Source of the DNA: Sphingorhabdus sp. Alg239-R122
Lineage (GTDB): Bacteria; Pseudomonadota; Alphaproteobacteria; Sphingomonadales; Sphingomonadaceae
NCBI RefSeq assembly: GCF_900537065.1
Contig: NZ_UNRC01000001.1
Span: 310,001 to 374,000 of the forward strand
Length of the DNA: 64,000 bases
Direction of reading: 5' to 3'
The notes under the pieces are model-generated. The model searched no databases and was not told where the DNA came from. It saw only the letters and a program-made list of their open reading frames with translations. Position numbers and translations under genes: made by a program. Of the stretch, positions 16,639 through 25,452 are shown in pieces; position 1 is the first letter of the stretch, and every line of letters begins with the position of its first letter.

Positions 16639-18276
16639 TTACTGCTCGGACAGCACAAAATTTTCAAAGTCCTCTGGTGCAAGCGCACGCGCACGCAAAA
16701 ACCCCTGGTAATACTGGCATCCTTCACCTTGCAAAGCGGTGAGCTGTTCTTCTGTTTCAACACCTTCCGCTATGACTTCAAGTTCCAGCGATTGCGCTAG
16801 CGCTATGATGGAACGTACGATGATCCGGTCCCGCACACTACCTGCAATATCTCCCGTCATGGCATGGTCCAGCTTGATGTAATCCAGCGGCAGCGATTTG
16901 AGGTAAAGGAAATTGGAATAGCCTGTCCCAAAATCATCAATTGCAATTTTTACATCCAATTCTCGTAACCCTGATAGCAGTTCCGCCGCACCATCCAAAT
17001 TACCGATCAATGCGGATTCGGTAATTTCCAGCGTTAAACGCCCTGCATCAAAACCCGATAATTCCAATGCCTCCCGCAATGTTTCCATATATCGGGGAGA
17101 CGCTAGCTCTTCTGCTGTTACATTCAGTGATAGCCGTAAGTTCGTCATGGTTTCCGGCCATTTTGCAGCCTGTTGCATCGCAAGCATTCCAATATGCGTA
17201 GATAAATGCTCAGTAAAATCAGTGCGCTCTGCCAGCGCAAATAACACCGCTGCACCAATTTTCCCAAATTCATGATGTTCCCACCGGGCAAGTGCTTCCG
17301 CGCCGACTATACGGCCATCCTTTACGGAAAACTGCGGCTGGAAGCTAATCTTGATCTGGTCATTATCTATGGCCCGCATAAGATCGGACTCAAGCTGATA
17401 TCCATGTTCCGGAATACCGTCAGCCGCGCGATCGGCCCACTTGATGTTCTGCACGCTGCCACGCTGCGCTTGTTTCAGCGCAGAAACCAGACGGCCGATA
17501 TAGGATTGCGCATTCTCGCTAGGCGCAACTTTGGCAAGAGATGCCCGCGCAGTCAGCCGGATTACTTGTCCTTCCAGAACTACGGGTTGGGACACGAGTT
17601 CCAGCAGCTCTGCAGCTATAAACTGCCATTGTCTTCGCGTGATAGGGCCTTGTGCCGCGATCAGGAAATCCCTTCCTCCGAACCGTGCAACAAGTGCGTT
17701 TTTGCCTATCGTTTCATCCACAAATGCCCGTATGCGCTGCGCAATGGTTTCAAGCAGCATATCGCCGGAATTTGGACCGAAAGCCGTATTGACTGTTTCA
17801 AACCGGCGTAAACCACACATGATGGCAAACACATCTTGTTTTCCATCCTCCAACCATGTCTGAAGCTGTTCACCCGCGCCATAAGCGTCAGGCAAGCCGG
17901 TAAGGTGATCGTTGCCGCTTGATCGCAGTGAAATAGGCTTGTTATCCAGAAAAGACTTTATCGCCTCCATTTGCGCTTCTAACAGCGCTTCACTGATCGG
18001 TGTTGCGATGATATGCGTGGCACACACACCCGCCGCTGCTGCTAAGGAGGCGGGGTTTTCGATGTCTATAATGGCAAGAATCGCATGCGGTACTTTTTTG
18101 AGCCCATGCAGCAGTTCAGCATCATCTGCGTTTTTATGCAGATCAATAATTGCACAATAATTGTAAGTGACGTCGTCAATGGTCGTTGCAATCGCTGGTC
18201 GGGCAAGCCGGACAGCTTTGCCCAACCCTAAAAACCGGAACTGATGCGTATGTTCTTTATCTGGTAGTCGTGACAA
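16639..18276 (-). CDS. GGDEF/EAL protein, probable c-di-GMP phosphodiesterase
   Basis: 545 residues. Residues ~1-110 form an alpha/beta region resembling a degenerate receiver domain. The GGDEF domain (~125-275) has the degenerate signature GGRDF (200-204), so cyclase activity is doubtful. The EAL domain (~295-540) retains E327-A-L329, LSLNVTAEEL, LEITES, IDDFGTGYSNF, YIKLD, AEGVETEEQ and YYQGF, all needed for c-di-GMP hydrolysis. It is most likely a cytoplasmic phosphodiesterase whose GGDEF part senses GTP. No membrane segment or signal peptide is visible. It stands alone. Confidence 0.88.
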   Translation of the reverse strand: MSRLPDKEHTHQFRFLGLGKAVRLARPAIATTIDDVTYNYCAIIDLHKNADDAELLHGLKKVPHAILAIIDIENPASLAAAAGVCATHIIATPISEALLEAQMEAIKSFLDNKPISLRSSGNDHLTGLPDAYGAGEQLQTWLEDGKQDVFAIMCGLRRFETVNTAFGPNSGDMLLETIAQRIRAFVDETIGKNALVARFGGRDFLIAAQGPITRRQWQFIAAELLELVSQPVVLEGQVIRLTARASLAKVAPSENAQSYIGRLVSALKQAQRGSVQNIKWADRAADGIPEHGYQLESDLMRAIDNDQIKISFQPQFSVKDGRIVGAEALARWEHHEFGKIGAAVLFALAERTDFTEHLSTHIGMLAMQQAAKWPETMTNLRLSLNVTAEELASPRYMETLREALELSGFDAGRLTLEITESALIGNLDGAAELLSGLRELDVKIAIDDFGTGYSNFLYLKSLPLDYIKLDHAMTGDIAGSVRDRIIVRSIIALAQSLELEVIAEGVETEEQLTALQGEGCQYYQGFLRARALAPEDFENFVLSEQ

Positions 18277-18451
18277 TTATCCCTACCCCTTCAAGGTCTT
18301 TTCAAATTCTGTCCGCATATACCTCATAAAACCTTTTCATGACGTTACGCATCATTTTTCTGTATCATTGCCATGCCGCGTTACACAGCATATCATCATG
18401 GCAACACGTCAGTATTGCAGCGAATATCAATTATCAGGGACGAATATCCAT

Positions 18452-19237
18452 ATGAACAGCATGCAGGATGAGAAAATTGCCTTGCTTGTGTCTCCGACAC
18501 ATCGTGCACAGGAAGCCGCACAGGTAATCCGTAACGACCATGACTGGGTCGATATGGCCGAGGCTGATCGCGCAATAGTATTGGGCGGTGATGGTTTCAT
18601 GCTGCAGGTATTGCACCAGATGATCGATAAGGGCCGGATCATACCGGTTTATGGCATGAACCTGGGTACCGTTGGATTCCTGATGAACCTGTGGGATGGT
18701 AGCAAAAACCTGTTCGACTGTCTTAATAAAGCCAAACCATTTGACGTTGTGCCATTACGCACCGAAGTAACCACCATGTCCGGCGAAAGGCGTGTATTTT
18801 CAGCCATTAACGAAGTCTCGCTGCTGCGCGAAACCCGCCAGACGGCGAAACTCGAAGTAATTGTCAATGGAATGACCAAAATACCCGAACTTGCCTGTGA
18901 CGGTGTGCTTGTGGCAACGCCTGCCGGCTCCACAGCCTACAATCTTTCTGCCAACGGCCCCATCCTGCCTTTAGGCAGCTCAATGCTGGCACTCACGCCG
19001 ATCAGCCCCTTCCGCCCACGCCGATGGAAAGGCGCTATCCTTGCCGACACCGCTAAAATTGGTTTCCGTGTTCGCGAAGGGCAAAAACGACCTGTTCTTG
19101 CAGTTGCAGATCAAAAAGAACTACGTGATGTCAGTGAAATTCAGGTTGAAATTGACCCCAGCAAACGTCTCACGCTATTATTCGACCCCAACCATAGCCT
19201 AGATGAACGCATAGCAATGGAGCAGTTTCTGGTATAA
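18452..19237 (+). CDS. nadK: NAD kinase
   Basis: 261 residues with the NAD kinase motifs GGDGFML, MNLGTVGFLMN, ELACDGVLVATPAGSTAYNLSANGP and a C-terminal DPNHSLDERI. The enzyme phosphorylates NAD to NADP using ATP or polyphosphate. I chose the ATG at 18452 (MNSMQDEKIALLV): it has AGGGA about 11 bases upstream, and the 28 residues before it in the longer frame lack family similarity. A second ATG nine bases later is also possible. A single-gene unit. Confidence 0.92.
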   Translation: MNSMQDEKIALLVSPTHRAQEAAQVIRNDHDWVDMAEADRAIVLGGDGFMLQVLHQMIDKGRIIPVYGMNLGTVGFLMNLWDGSKNLFDCLNKAKPFDVVPLRTEVTTMSGERRVFSAINEVSLLRETRQTAKLEVIVNGMTKIPELACDGVLVATPAGSTAYNLSANGPILPLGSSMLALTPISPFRPRRWKGAILADTAKIGFRVREGQKRPVLAVADQKELRDVSEIQVEIDPSKRLTLLFDPNHSLDERIAMEQFLV

Positions 19238-19339
19238 TCCAGCATGCTCAAATGCTCTGCATCACCGCCCGATTAACAAAAATACACCGATGTGCATTTT
19301 ATGAGTTTACGGACCAGATATCCGTTGCTATAGGCCCAT

Positions 19340-19422
19340 TCGTCTGTTCGAAAGCACAGAACACTCCCCGGTAGCTCAGCGGTAGAGCCTCCGACTGTTA
19401 ATCGGATGGTCGTCTGTTCGAA
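19340..19422 (+). repeat. 13-bp direct repeat, second copy inside tRNA-Asn
   Basis: TCGTCTGTTCGAA occurs at 19340-19352 and again at 19410-19422, where it forms part of the variable region and T arm of tRNA-Asn. The copies are 70 bases apart. The upstream copy lies outside the tRNA and is not preceded by tRNA-like sequence, so it looks like a fragment of a duplicated or rearranged tRNA 3' part. Chance is unlikely but not excluded. Confidence 0.6.
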
Positions 19423-19439
19423 TCAGACCCGGGGAGCCA
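19365..19439 (+). tRNA. tRNA-Asn(GTT)
   Basis: 75 bases including an encoded CCA. The acceptor stem TCCCCGG pairs with CCGGGGA, the D arm is AGCTCAGCGGTAGAGC, the anticodon loop is CTGTTAA (anticodon GTT), and the T loop is CTGTTCGAATCAG. The sequence is the typical proteobacterial tRNA-Asn. Confidence 0.95.
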
Positions 19440-19506
19440 TTTTTCACACATAATTGACCTATATGACTGCCTATATCAGGCATCGGCTTTTTGTGCCCTT
19501 TTGCAT

Positions 19507-19543
19507 ATAGAGATGGCGGCCATTTGCTGACCGCCATCTCTAT
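19507..19543. terminator. 13-bp perfect hairpin between tRNA-Asn and secA
   Basis: ATAGAGATGGCGG (19507-19519) pairs perfectly with CCGCCATCTCTAT (19531-19543) across an 11-base loop. It sits 28 bases past the secA stop and 67 bases past tRNA-Asn, where both transcripts converge. No long U tract follows on either strand, so it may be a processing/stability element or an atypical bidirectional terminator. Confidence 0.55.
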
Positions 19544-19570
19544 TTCGTCAATATATTAAGAACGGCAATA

Positions 19571-22309
19571 TTAGACGTTCTTGCCATGGCAATGTTTGTA
19601 CTTACGGCCCGAACCGCACGGACATGGGGCATTGCGGCTGATATCCTGATCCGCATATGGATTATCTGCACCTAGCGGTGCGGCGGGTGCCGATTGGCGC
19701 GGTGGCAGGGCTGTGCTGATCGTGTCCAAAGTCCCGCCATCAACATCATTGGAATTATCTTCGCCGGTTAACGGGTCAATATGCGTTGTCAGGAAATCAG
19801 GCAATTCAGGCAATTCCGGAACCTCTGGTTCCTGAATACGGAAGTCACTGGTCATGACTGTCTTGGTTACATTTTCACGGATGACAGCCAACATACGCTC
19901 GAACAGACCGAATGCTTCCTGTTTATATTCATTGATCGGTGTTTTTTGCGCATAGGCACGCAGGAAAACCACCTGACGCAGTGCATCTAGAGTCGCTAAA
20001 TGTTCTTTCCAGTGATGATCAAGCTGTTGTAACAATATGGATTTTTCAATCTGATGCCAAATGCTCTCATCGATCTCACTGGTCTGCTTTTTAAGCTTTT
20101 CTTCGGTCATCTCGGCAATGCGTTCCTCAATGATTTGAGGTTCCAACGTGTCCTCTTCCATCCAGCCATCAAGATCAGGCTGAAGATTCAGGACATCGCC
20201 GACACGTTCTTTCAGACCTTCTATATTCCACTGTTCAGGATAGGATCCCGGCGGGCAGGCTTCGATCACCAACGCATTGACGGTATCACGCCACATATCG
20301 TCAACGACATCATCCACCTGATCAGCATCCATGATTTCCGCGCGTTGTTCATAGATAACCTTGCGCTGGTCATTCATGACGTCATCATATTCAACCACCT
20401 GCTTACGCACGTCATAGTTACGCGCTTCAACTTTTTTCTGCGCTGTTTCAATAGCTTTAGACAACCATTTCGAACCAATCGCTTCGCCATCATCCAGGTT
20501 TTTATTCATCATCTTGCTGAACAATGTGTCAGGGCCGAAAATACGCAGCAAGTCATCTTCAAGGCAGAGATAGAAACGGCTAAGCCCCGGGTCACCCTGA
20601 CGGCCTGAGCGGCCGCGCAGCTGGTTATCGATACGGCGGCTCTCGTGCCGCTCCGTACCCAGCACGAACAGGCCCCCTGCCTGCTTCACTTTTTCACGTT
20701 CTTCACCGACTTCAGCAGTCAGTTTTTCGATAGCCGCATCGCGTTCCGGCCCTTCAGTTATATCGGCCAATTCTTCTTCGATACGGAAATCGAGATTACC
20801 ACCCAACTGAATATCAGTACCGCGGCCCGCCATATTGGTAGCGATTGTAACGGCATTCAGCCTGCCTGCCTGTGCCACAATATGTGCTTCACGCTCATGT
20901 TGTCGTGCGTTCAGCACTTCATGTGTCACACCCTCTTTATCCAAGAAGTCGGACAAAAGTTCAGATTTTTCAATTGATACCGTACCCACCAAAATAGGCT
21001 GACCAATGTCATATTTTTCCTTGATGGCCTTGGCGATGGCTTGAAACTTGTCCATCGTATTCTTGTAGAATTCGTCTTCTTCGTCAATCCGCTGCACTGG
21101 TACGTTGGTGGGGATTGTAACCACATTCATTTTATAGATTTCATAAAATTCGGCCGCTTCAGTGGCGGCGGTGCCGGTCATGCCCGACAATTTGGGGTAC
21201 ATGCGGAAATAATTCTGGAAAGTAATTGATGCCAGAGTTTGGTTTTCAGGCTCTATGTTCACGCCTTCCTTCGCTTCCACCGCCTGGTGCAAGCCATTGG
21301 ACCAGCGGCGGCCATCCATCATGCGACCCGTGAATTCGTCAATGATCACAACTTTATCATCCTTGACGATATAGTCCGTATCACGCTTGAACATCACATT
21401 CGCTTTCAACGCCTGGTCAAGATGGTGCACGACCTGTGTATTTTCAAAATCATAGAGGTTACTGCCTTCAAGCAAGCCAGCGGCTTCAAGCAGGCGCTCC
21501 GCTTTTTCCGTGCCATCTTCAGTCAGCTGAACATTGCGTGTCTTTTCATCTTTTTCATAATCTTCTTCAGTGATGTCCTGAACAATCTTATTTACTGCGA
21601 TATAAAGGTCCGATTTGTCATCAGTCGGACCGGAAATGATAAGCGGTGTTCGCGCTTCGTCAATCAGGATCGAATCAACCTCATCGACAATTGCGAAATT
21701 AAACGGGCGCTGCACCATCTGGCTGCGCTCGTGTTTCATATTATCGCGCAGATAGTCGAAACCAAGCTCATTGTTGGTGGCGTAGGTGATATCCGCCTCA
21801 TAGGCCTCGCGGCGCTCATGCTCAGCCATATTGGGAACAATAACACCCGTGGTGAGACCCAGGAATGAATAGACCTGCGACATCCATTCCGCGTCACGGC
21901 GGGCCAGATAGTCATTGACCGTCACAACATGAACACCCTTGCCTTCAATCGCGTTGAGATAACAGGCAAGCGTCGCAACGAGCGTTTTGCCCTCACCCGT
22001 CCGCATTTCGGAAATTTCCCCACGGTGCAGGGCGATACCGCCAATCATCTGTACATCGAAATGGCGCATGCCAAGCGCGCGAACCGATGCTTCGCGTACG
22101 GTTGCAAATGATTCTGACAGGATATCGTCAAGCTTTTGACCGTCAGCTAGCGCAGCGCGAAACTTATCAGTTTGCGCGCGCAATTCATCATCGCTGAGCG
22201 CTTTGATCTGTGGCTCAAACGCGTTAATGCTGTCCACGGTTTTCTGGAGTGATTTTACGTAACGGTCATTGGATGACCCAAAAATGGATTTGGCTAGGCC
22301 GCCGAGCAT
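19571..22309 (-). CDS. secA: Preprotein translocase ATPase SecA
   Basis: 912 residues, the normal SecA length. Walker A is [11 protein letters not shown], the Walker B region is [20 protein letters not shown], and a second nucleotide-binding fold shows [11 protein letters not shown] and [17 protein letters not shown]. The C-terminal zinc-binding SEC-C motif [14 protein letters not shown] ends the protein. SecA drives post-translational export through SecYEG. No other gene shares its transcript. Confidence 0.98.
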   Translation of the reverse strand: MLGGLAKSIFGSSNDRYVKSLQKTVDSINAFEPQIKALSDDELRAQTDKFRAALADGQKLDDILSESFATVREASVRALGMRHFDVQMIGGIALHRGEISEMRTGEGKTLVATLACYLNAIEGKGVHVVTVNDYLARRDAEWMSQVYSFLGLTTGVIVPNMAEHERREAYEADITYATNNELGFDYLRDNMKHERSQMVQRPFNFAIVDEVDSILIDEARTPLIISGPTDDKSDLYIAVNKIVQDITEEDYEKDEKTRNVQLTEDGTEKAERLLEAAGLLEGSNLYDFENTQVVHHLDQALKANVMFKRDTDYIVKDDKVVIIDEFTGRMMDGRRWSNGLHQAVEAKEGVNIEPENQTLASITFQNYFRMYPKLSGMTGTAATEAAEFYEIYKMNVVTIPTNVPVQRIDEEDEFYKNTMDKFQAIAKAIKEKYDIGQPILVGTVSIEKSELLSDFLDKEGVTHEVLNARQHEREAHIVAQAGRLNAVTIATNMAGRGTDIQLGGNLDFRIEEELADITEGPERDAAIEKLTAEVGEEREKVKQAGGLFVLGTERHESRRIDNQLRGRSGRQGDPGLSRFYLCLEDDLLRIFGPDTLFSKMMNKNLDDGEAIGSKWLSKAIETAQKKVEARNYDVRKQVVEYDDVMNDQRKVIYEQRAEIMDADQVDDVVDDMWRDTVNALVIEACPPGSYPEQWNIEGLKERVGDVLNLQPDLDGWMEEDTLEPQIIEERIAEMTEEKLKKQTSEIDESIWHQIEKSILLQQLDHHWKEHLATLDALRQVVFLRAYAQKTPINEYKQEAFGLFERMLAVIRENVTKTVMTSDFRIQEPEVPELPELPDFLTTHIDPLTGEDNSNDVDGGTLDTISTALPPRQSAPAAPLGADNPYADQDISRNAPCPCGSGRKYKHCHGKNV

Positions 22310-22439
22310 GGCAATTTCCTGTAATCTGGTCCCGAAAGCAGCAATATGCTAAATTTTACGTGGGATATGGTGATTTTGAAGGCGATGTAGGATCAGCCCC
22401 GTGCCGTGTCAATAAACGGCCAGAGCTATTTTCCGCCGG

Positions 22440-22907
22440 TCAGGGTGCGCCTTCTTCCAGCTCATGCTTGTCACCTATCACAAACCACACGGGCAATTGT
22501 GCCCATACTGCCTTTTTGTTACCGGCATCGTCGATTTTAACAGGTGAAGGTACAGTAAGAAGCACAGCCCGGCAGGCAACCTGGTCCAACTGCGGATACC
22601 CGCTACTGACAAGAATTTGGCAGTCTACTGCTGTACCGTCTTCCAGAAACCTGAATTTGACCACAGAGCGGCCTTCAAGGTCATCGTGGACAGGACCCTC
22701 GGCATACATTGCCCCGGCACGCTGCATAACGCGCAGGCTCCACTGTTTCGCTGCTATACGGAAATTCAGCCCGTTTTGTTCGGTCTCGCTGTTTGTCGCA
22801 GCCTTGTCTGAGCCTGCCAGCGCCTGCCCCAACGTTTCCGAAGGCTGCGCGGAAACACCCACAGCCTGCAGGAAAAGGATAACAAAACTGGCAAGATATA
22901 ATTTCAA
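22440..22907 (-). CDS. Exported protein with TonB C-terminal-like domain
   Basis: From a possible TTG start at 22907 this gives 155 residues beginning with a clear signal peptide (LYLASFVILFLQAVGVSA, cleavage before QPSET). The C-terminal part (GRSVVKFRFLEDGTAVDCQILVSSGYPQLD, then ACRAVLL) has the TonB/TolA-like pattern: a beta-hairpin, 'ssGYPqLDq.Ac' and a helix. Such small exported TonB-domain proteins are common in sphingomonads and their role is unknown. The longer frame with an ATG at 23048 would overlap argJ on the opposite strand by 77 bases, so I prefer the shorter start. Start choice is uncertain. Confidence 0.65.
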   Translation of the reverse strand: MKLYLASFVILFLQAVGVSAQPSETLGQALAGSDKAATNSETEQNGLNFRIAAKQWSLRVMQRAGAMYAEGPVHDDLEGRSVVKFRFLEDGTAVDCQILVSSGYPQLDQVACRAVLLTVPSPVKIDDAGNKKAVWAQLPVWFVIGDKHELEEGAP

Positions 22908-22971
22908 ACCAAAATGGCCCCAATGGAAGCTGCCTGTTAAAGTGACTGGCGTTCTAGCATAGGCTGGATTA

Positions 22972-24213
22972 ATGACAACTTTAATGTCTGATAAAAAATC
23001 CCCCCTCGCACCTGACAGCTTCCCGGAATTGCCAGAAATCAACGGCATATCACTTCATATTGCCAAGGCAGGGTATAAGGATTGGGATCGCGCAGACCTC
23101 ACCTATGCTGTATTTGACCGCGATACGGCTGTTGCAGGCGTTTTAACACAAAGCAAATGTGCTTCACCAGAGGTGGAATGGTGCCGTGAAGCTCTTAAAG
23201 GCGGCAAAGCCCGGGCGTTGGTGGTCAATGCCGGTAATGCCAATGCTTTTACAGGCAATCGCGGCCGTACGGCTGTTCAAGCCATCGCTAAACAGACTGC
23301 AGGGTATATTGGATGCACCGAAAAGCAGGTGTTTATCTCGTCAACCGGTGTGATCGGCGTGCCATTGCCTATCGATATTGCTGAGGCTGGACTACAGAAA
23401 GCTTATACAGCTGAAAAGTGTGGGTGGGAAAATGCGGCAGCGGCTATCAGTACTACCGATACTTTTCCAAAAGGCGCATCAACACACGCCTTTGTAGATG
23501 GCAAAAAGGTTCACCTGGCAGGCATCATCAAGGGTTCCGGCATGATTGCACCCGATATGGCAACAATGCTCGGTTATATTTTTACCGATACCGCAATTTC
23601 GTCCCAATTGCTGCAGGATATGCTGAACGCCGCCAACCGGGAAACATTTTCCTGTATTACAGTTGATAGCGACACATCCACCAGCGACACGGTGCTTGCC
23701 TTTGCGACTGGCGCGGCAGGCAATGCCCCGCTTGAGACAATGGACAGCGCCGGAGCAGATGCTTTTGCCGCCGCTTTAACCGATTTGTGCAGGCAGCTCT
23801 CACATCTTGTCGTGCGCGACGGTGAAGGGGCCAGCAAGTTCATCGAAATCTGCGTTAGCGGCGCTGTTTCAGACAGCAGTGCACATAGAGTTGCCAAGGC
23901 AATTGCCAATTCGCCTCTGGTTAAGACCGCAATCGCTGGTGAAGATGCCAATTGGGGCCGCGTTGTCATGGCTATTGGCAAGGCGGGTGAACCAGCAGAG
24001 CGGGACAGCCTGTCTATCGCGTTTGGCGGTACCGAAGTTGCGAAAGACGGGATGGTTGTCGATGGCTATGACGAAGCGCCTGTTACACGGCATTTACAGG
24101 GGCAAGATATCCGAATTGATGTGGGCCTGGCACTGGGCAAGGGCCATGCGACAGTATGGACTTGCGACCTGACGCACGGATATATTTCGATTAATGCCGA
24201 TTATCGGAGCTGA
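22972..24213 (+). CDS. argJ: Bifunctional ornithine acetyltransferase / N-acetylglutamate synthase
   Basis: 413 residues with the ArgJ hallmarks: VNAGNANAFTGNRG, the self-cleavage site in KGSGMIAPDMATMLGYIFTD where the Thr becomes the nucleophile, DGEGASKF-like RDGEGASKFIEI, and VKTAIAGEDANWGRVVMAIGKAG. It recycles the acetyl group from N-acetylornithine to glutamate in arginine biosynthesis. A second ATG five codons on (MSDKKSPLAP) could be the real start. The inositol-monophosphatase-family gene follows after 4 bases. Confidence 0.95.
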   Translation: MTTLMSDKKSPLAPDSFPELPEINGISLHIAKAGYKDWDRADLTYAVFDRDTAVAGVLTQSKCASPEVEWCREALKGGKARALVVNAGNANAFTGNRGRTAVQAIAKQTAGYIGCTEKQVFISSTGVIGVPLPIDIAEAGLQKAYTAEKCGWENAAAAISTTDTFPKGASTHAFVDGKKVHLAGIIKGSGMIAPDMATMLGYIFTDTAISSQLLQDMLNAANRETFSCITVDSDTSTSDTVLAFATGAAGNAPLETMDSAGADAFAAALTDLCRQLSHLVVRDGEGASKFIEICVSGAVSDSSAHRVAKAIANSPLVKTAIAGEDANWGRVVMAIGKAGEPAERDSLSIAFGGTEVAKDGMVVDGYDEAPVTRHLQGQDIRIDVGLALGKGHATVWTCDLTHGYISINADYRS

Positions 24214-24217
24214 TGAT

Positions 24218-25012
24218 ATGCATTCGCTTTACCAGCCTGTGCTTGATATTGTCCGTGAAGCTGCGGAAACACAGATATTGCCGTTTTTTCGAACGCTGGA
24301 AGACAAGGATATCCAGGAAAAATCACCCGGTGATCTCGTAACAGTGGCGGACCGTGGAAGTGAAATTTTTCTAAGCGAAAAACTCGCCACGTTACTGCCC
24401 GAAGCCAGCGTCATTGGCGAGGAAGCCGTCGCGGCAAATGCCAGCCTTATGGACAATATTGGCGCTGATGCCGCATGGATTATCGATCCAATCGATGGCA
24501 CAGGAAACTTCGCTGCAGGCCGTGCGCCATTCGGAATATTGATTGCACTCGCTGAGGCAGGTGAAACAGTGGCAGGCTGGCTCTACGACCCGCTGACCCA
24601 GCGGATTTGCCATGCGCATTTCGGACACGGCGCCTATATTGATGGTGAAAAAATTGTTGCCCGGGAGAGCGGTGAAGATATGCCAATAGCCGCGCTTTCC
24701 ACACTTTTTCTGGAAGAGGAAGGCCGCAAAAAAGTTATACGCAAGGCGGAAGGCCATTTCCGGCTTGTTGATATTCCGCGCTGCGCCGCTGAACAATATC
24801 CGCGGCTGGTGCTCGGAACCAATGATGTTTCGATTTTTGAACGCACCTTGCCCTGGGATCATGCCGCAGGCATTTTATTCCTGAATGAAGCGGGCGGGAA
24901 AGCTGCCCGAGCTGACGACAGTCCCTATAAAGTAGCCGATCAGCGGACTGGGTTAATTGGTGCCGCCTCACCCCGATTGTGGGACAAGGCGGCACGAATA
25001 TTGTCTAATTAG
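24218..25012 (+). CDS. Inositol monophosphatase family protein
   Basis: 264 residues with the family metal-site motifs: GEEA after VI, WIIDPIDGTGNF (the classic DPxDGTxNF), and LPWDHAAGILFLNEAGG near the C-terminus. Members hydrolyse inositol phosphate, histidinol phosphate, PAP or fructose-1,6-bisphosphate; the exact substrate cannot be read from the sequence. The ATG at 24218 has GGAG 8 bases upstream and lies just past the argJ stop, so translational coupling with argJ is likely. It converges with trxA six bases away. Confidence 0.85.
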   Translation: MHSLYQPVLDIVREAAETQILPFFRTLEDKDIQEKSPGDLVTVADRGSEIFLSEKLATLLPEASVIGEEAVAANASLMDNIGADAAWIIDPIDGTGNFAAGRAPFGILIALAEAGETVAGWLYDPLTQRICHAHFGHGAYIDGEKIVARESGEDMPIAALSTLFLEEEGRKKVIRKAEGHFRLVDIPRCAAEQYPRLVLGTNDVSIFERTLPWDHAAGILFLNEAGGKAARADDSPYKVADQRTGLIGAASPRLWDKAARILSN

Positions 25013-25018
25013 AAAGGC

Positions 25019-25345
25019 TTAAGCTGATAAAGCTCCTTCAAGCCATTCTTTGAGTTGACTTTTAGGTGCCGCGCCCACTTTTGTTTCGACAATCTCACCC
25101 TTGTTGAACAGGATCATGGTGGGAATGCCGCGCACGCCATATTTGCCGGGTGCTTCGGGGCTGTCATCTATGTTGACCTTGGCAATAGTGACCTTGCCTT
25201 GAAGTTCATCACTGATTTCTTCCAGCGCGGGGCCGATCATTTTGCACGGGCCGCACCATTCTGCCCAGAAATCCACCAGTACGGGGCCTTCCGCTTCCAG
25301 CACGTCGCCTGCAAAACTCTCATCTGTCACTGCTACTGTCGCCAT
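25019..25345 (-). CDS. trxA: Thioredoxin
   Basis: 108 residues, a single thioredoxin fold with the active site W30-CGPC-K, the cis-proline loop [13 protein letters not shown] and [12 protein letters not shown] at the C-terminus. It reduces cytoplasmic protein disulfides using electrons from thioredoxin reductase. A GGAGCGATATT ribosome site precedes the ATG. It is the gene downstream of addA on the same strand, but a gap of about 107 bases suggests its own promoter. Confidence 0.96.
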   Translation of the reverse strand: MATVAVTDESFAGDVLEAEGPVLVDFWAEWCGPCKMIGPALEEISDELQGKVTIAKVNIDDSPEAPGKYGVRGIPTMILFNKGEIVETKVGAAPKSQLKEWLEGALSA

Positions 25346-25452
25346 AATATCGCTCCTTGTTCGTTTCGACCTTAACCTAGTTATCCTGTCCGTGCATCAC
25401 AATGGGGCAGCGGGAAACTTATTATTCACACGTCCCTAATCCAGCTTTTGCA

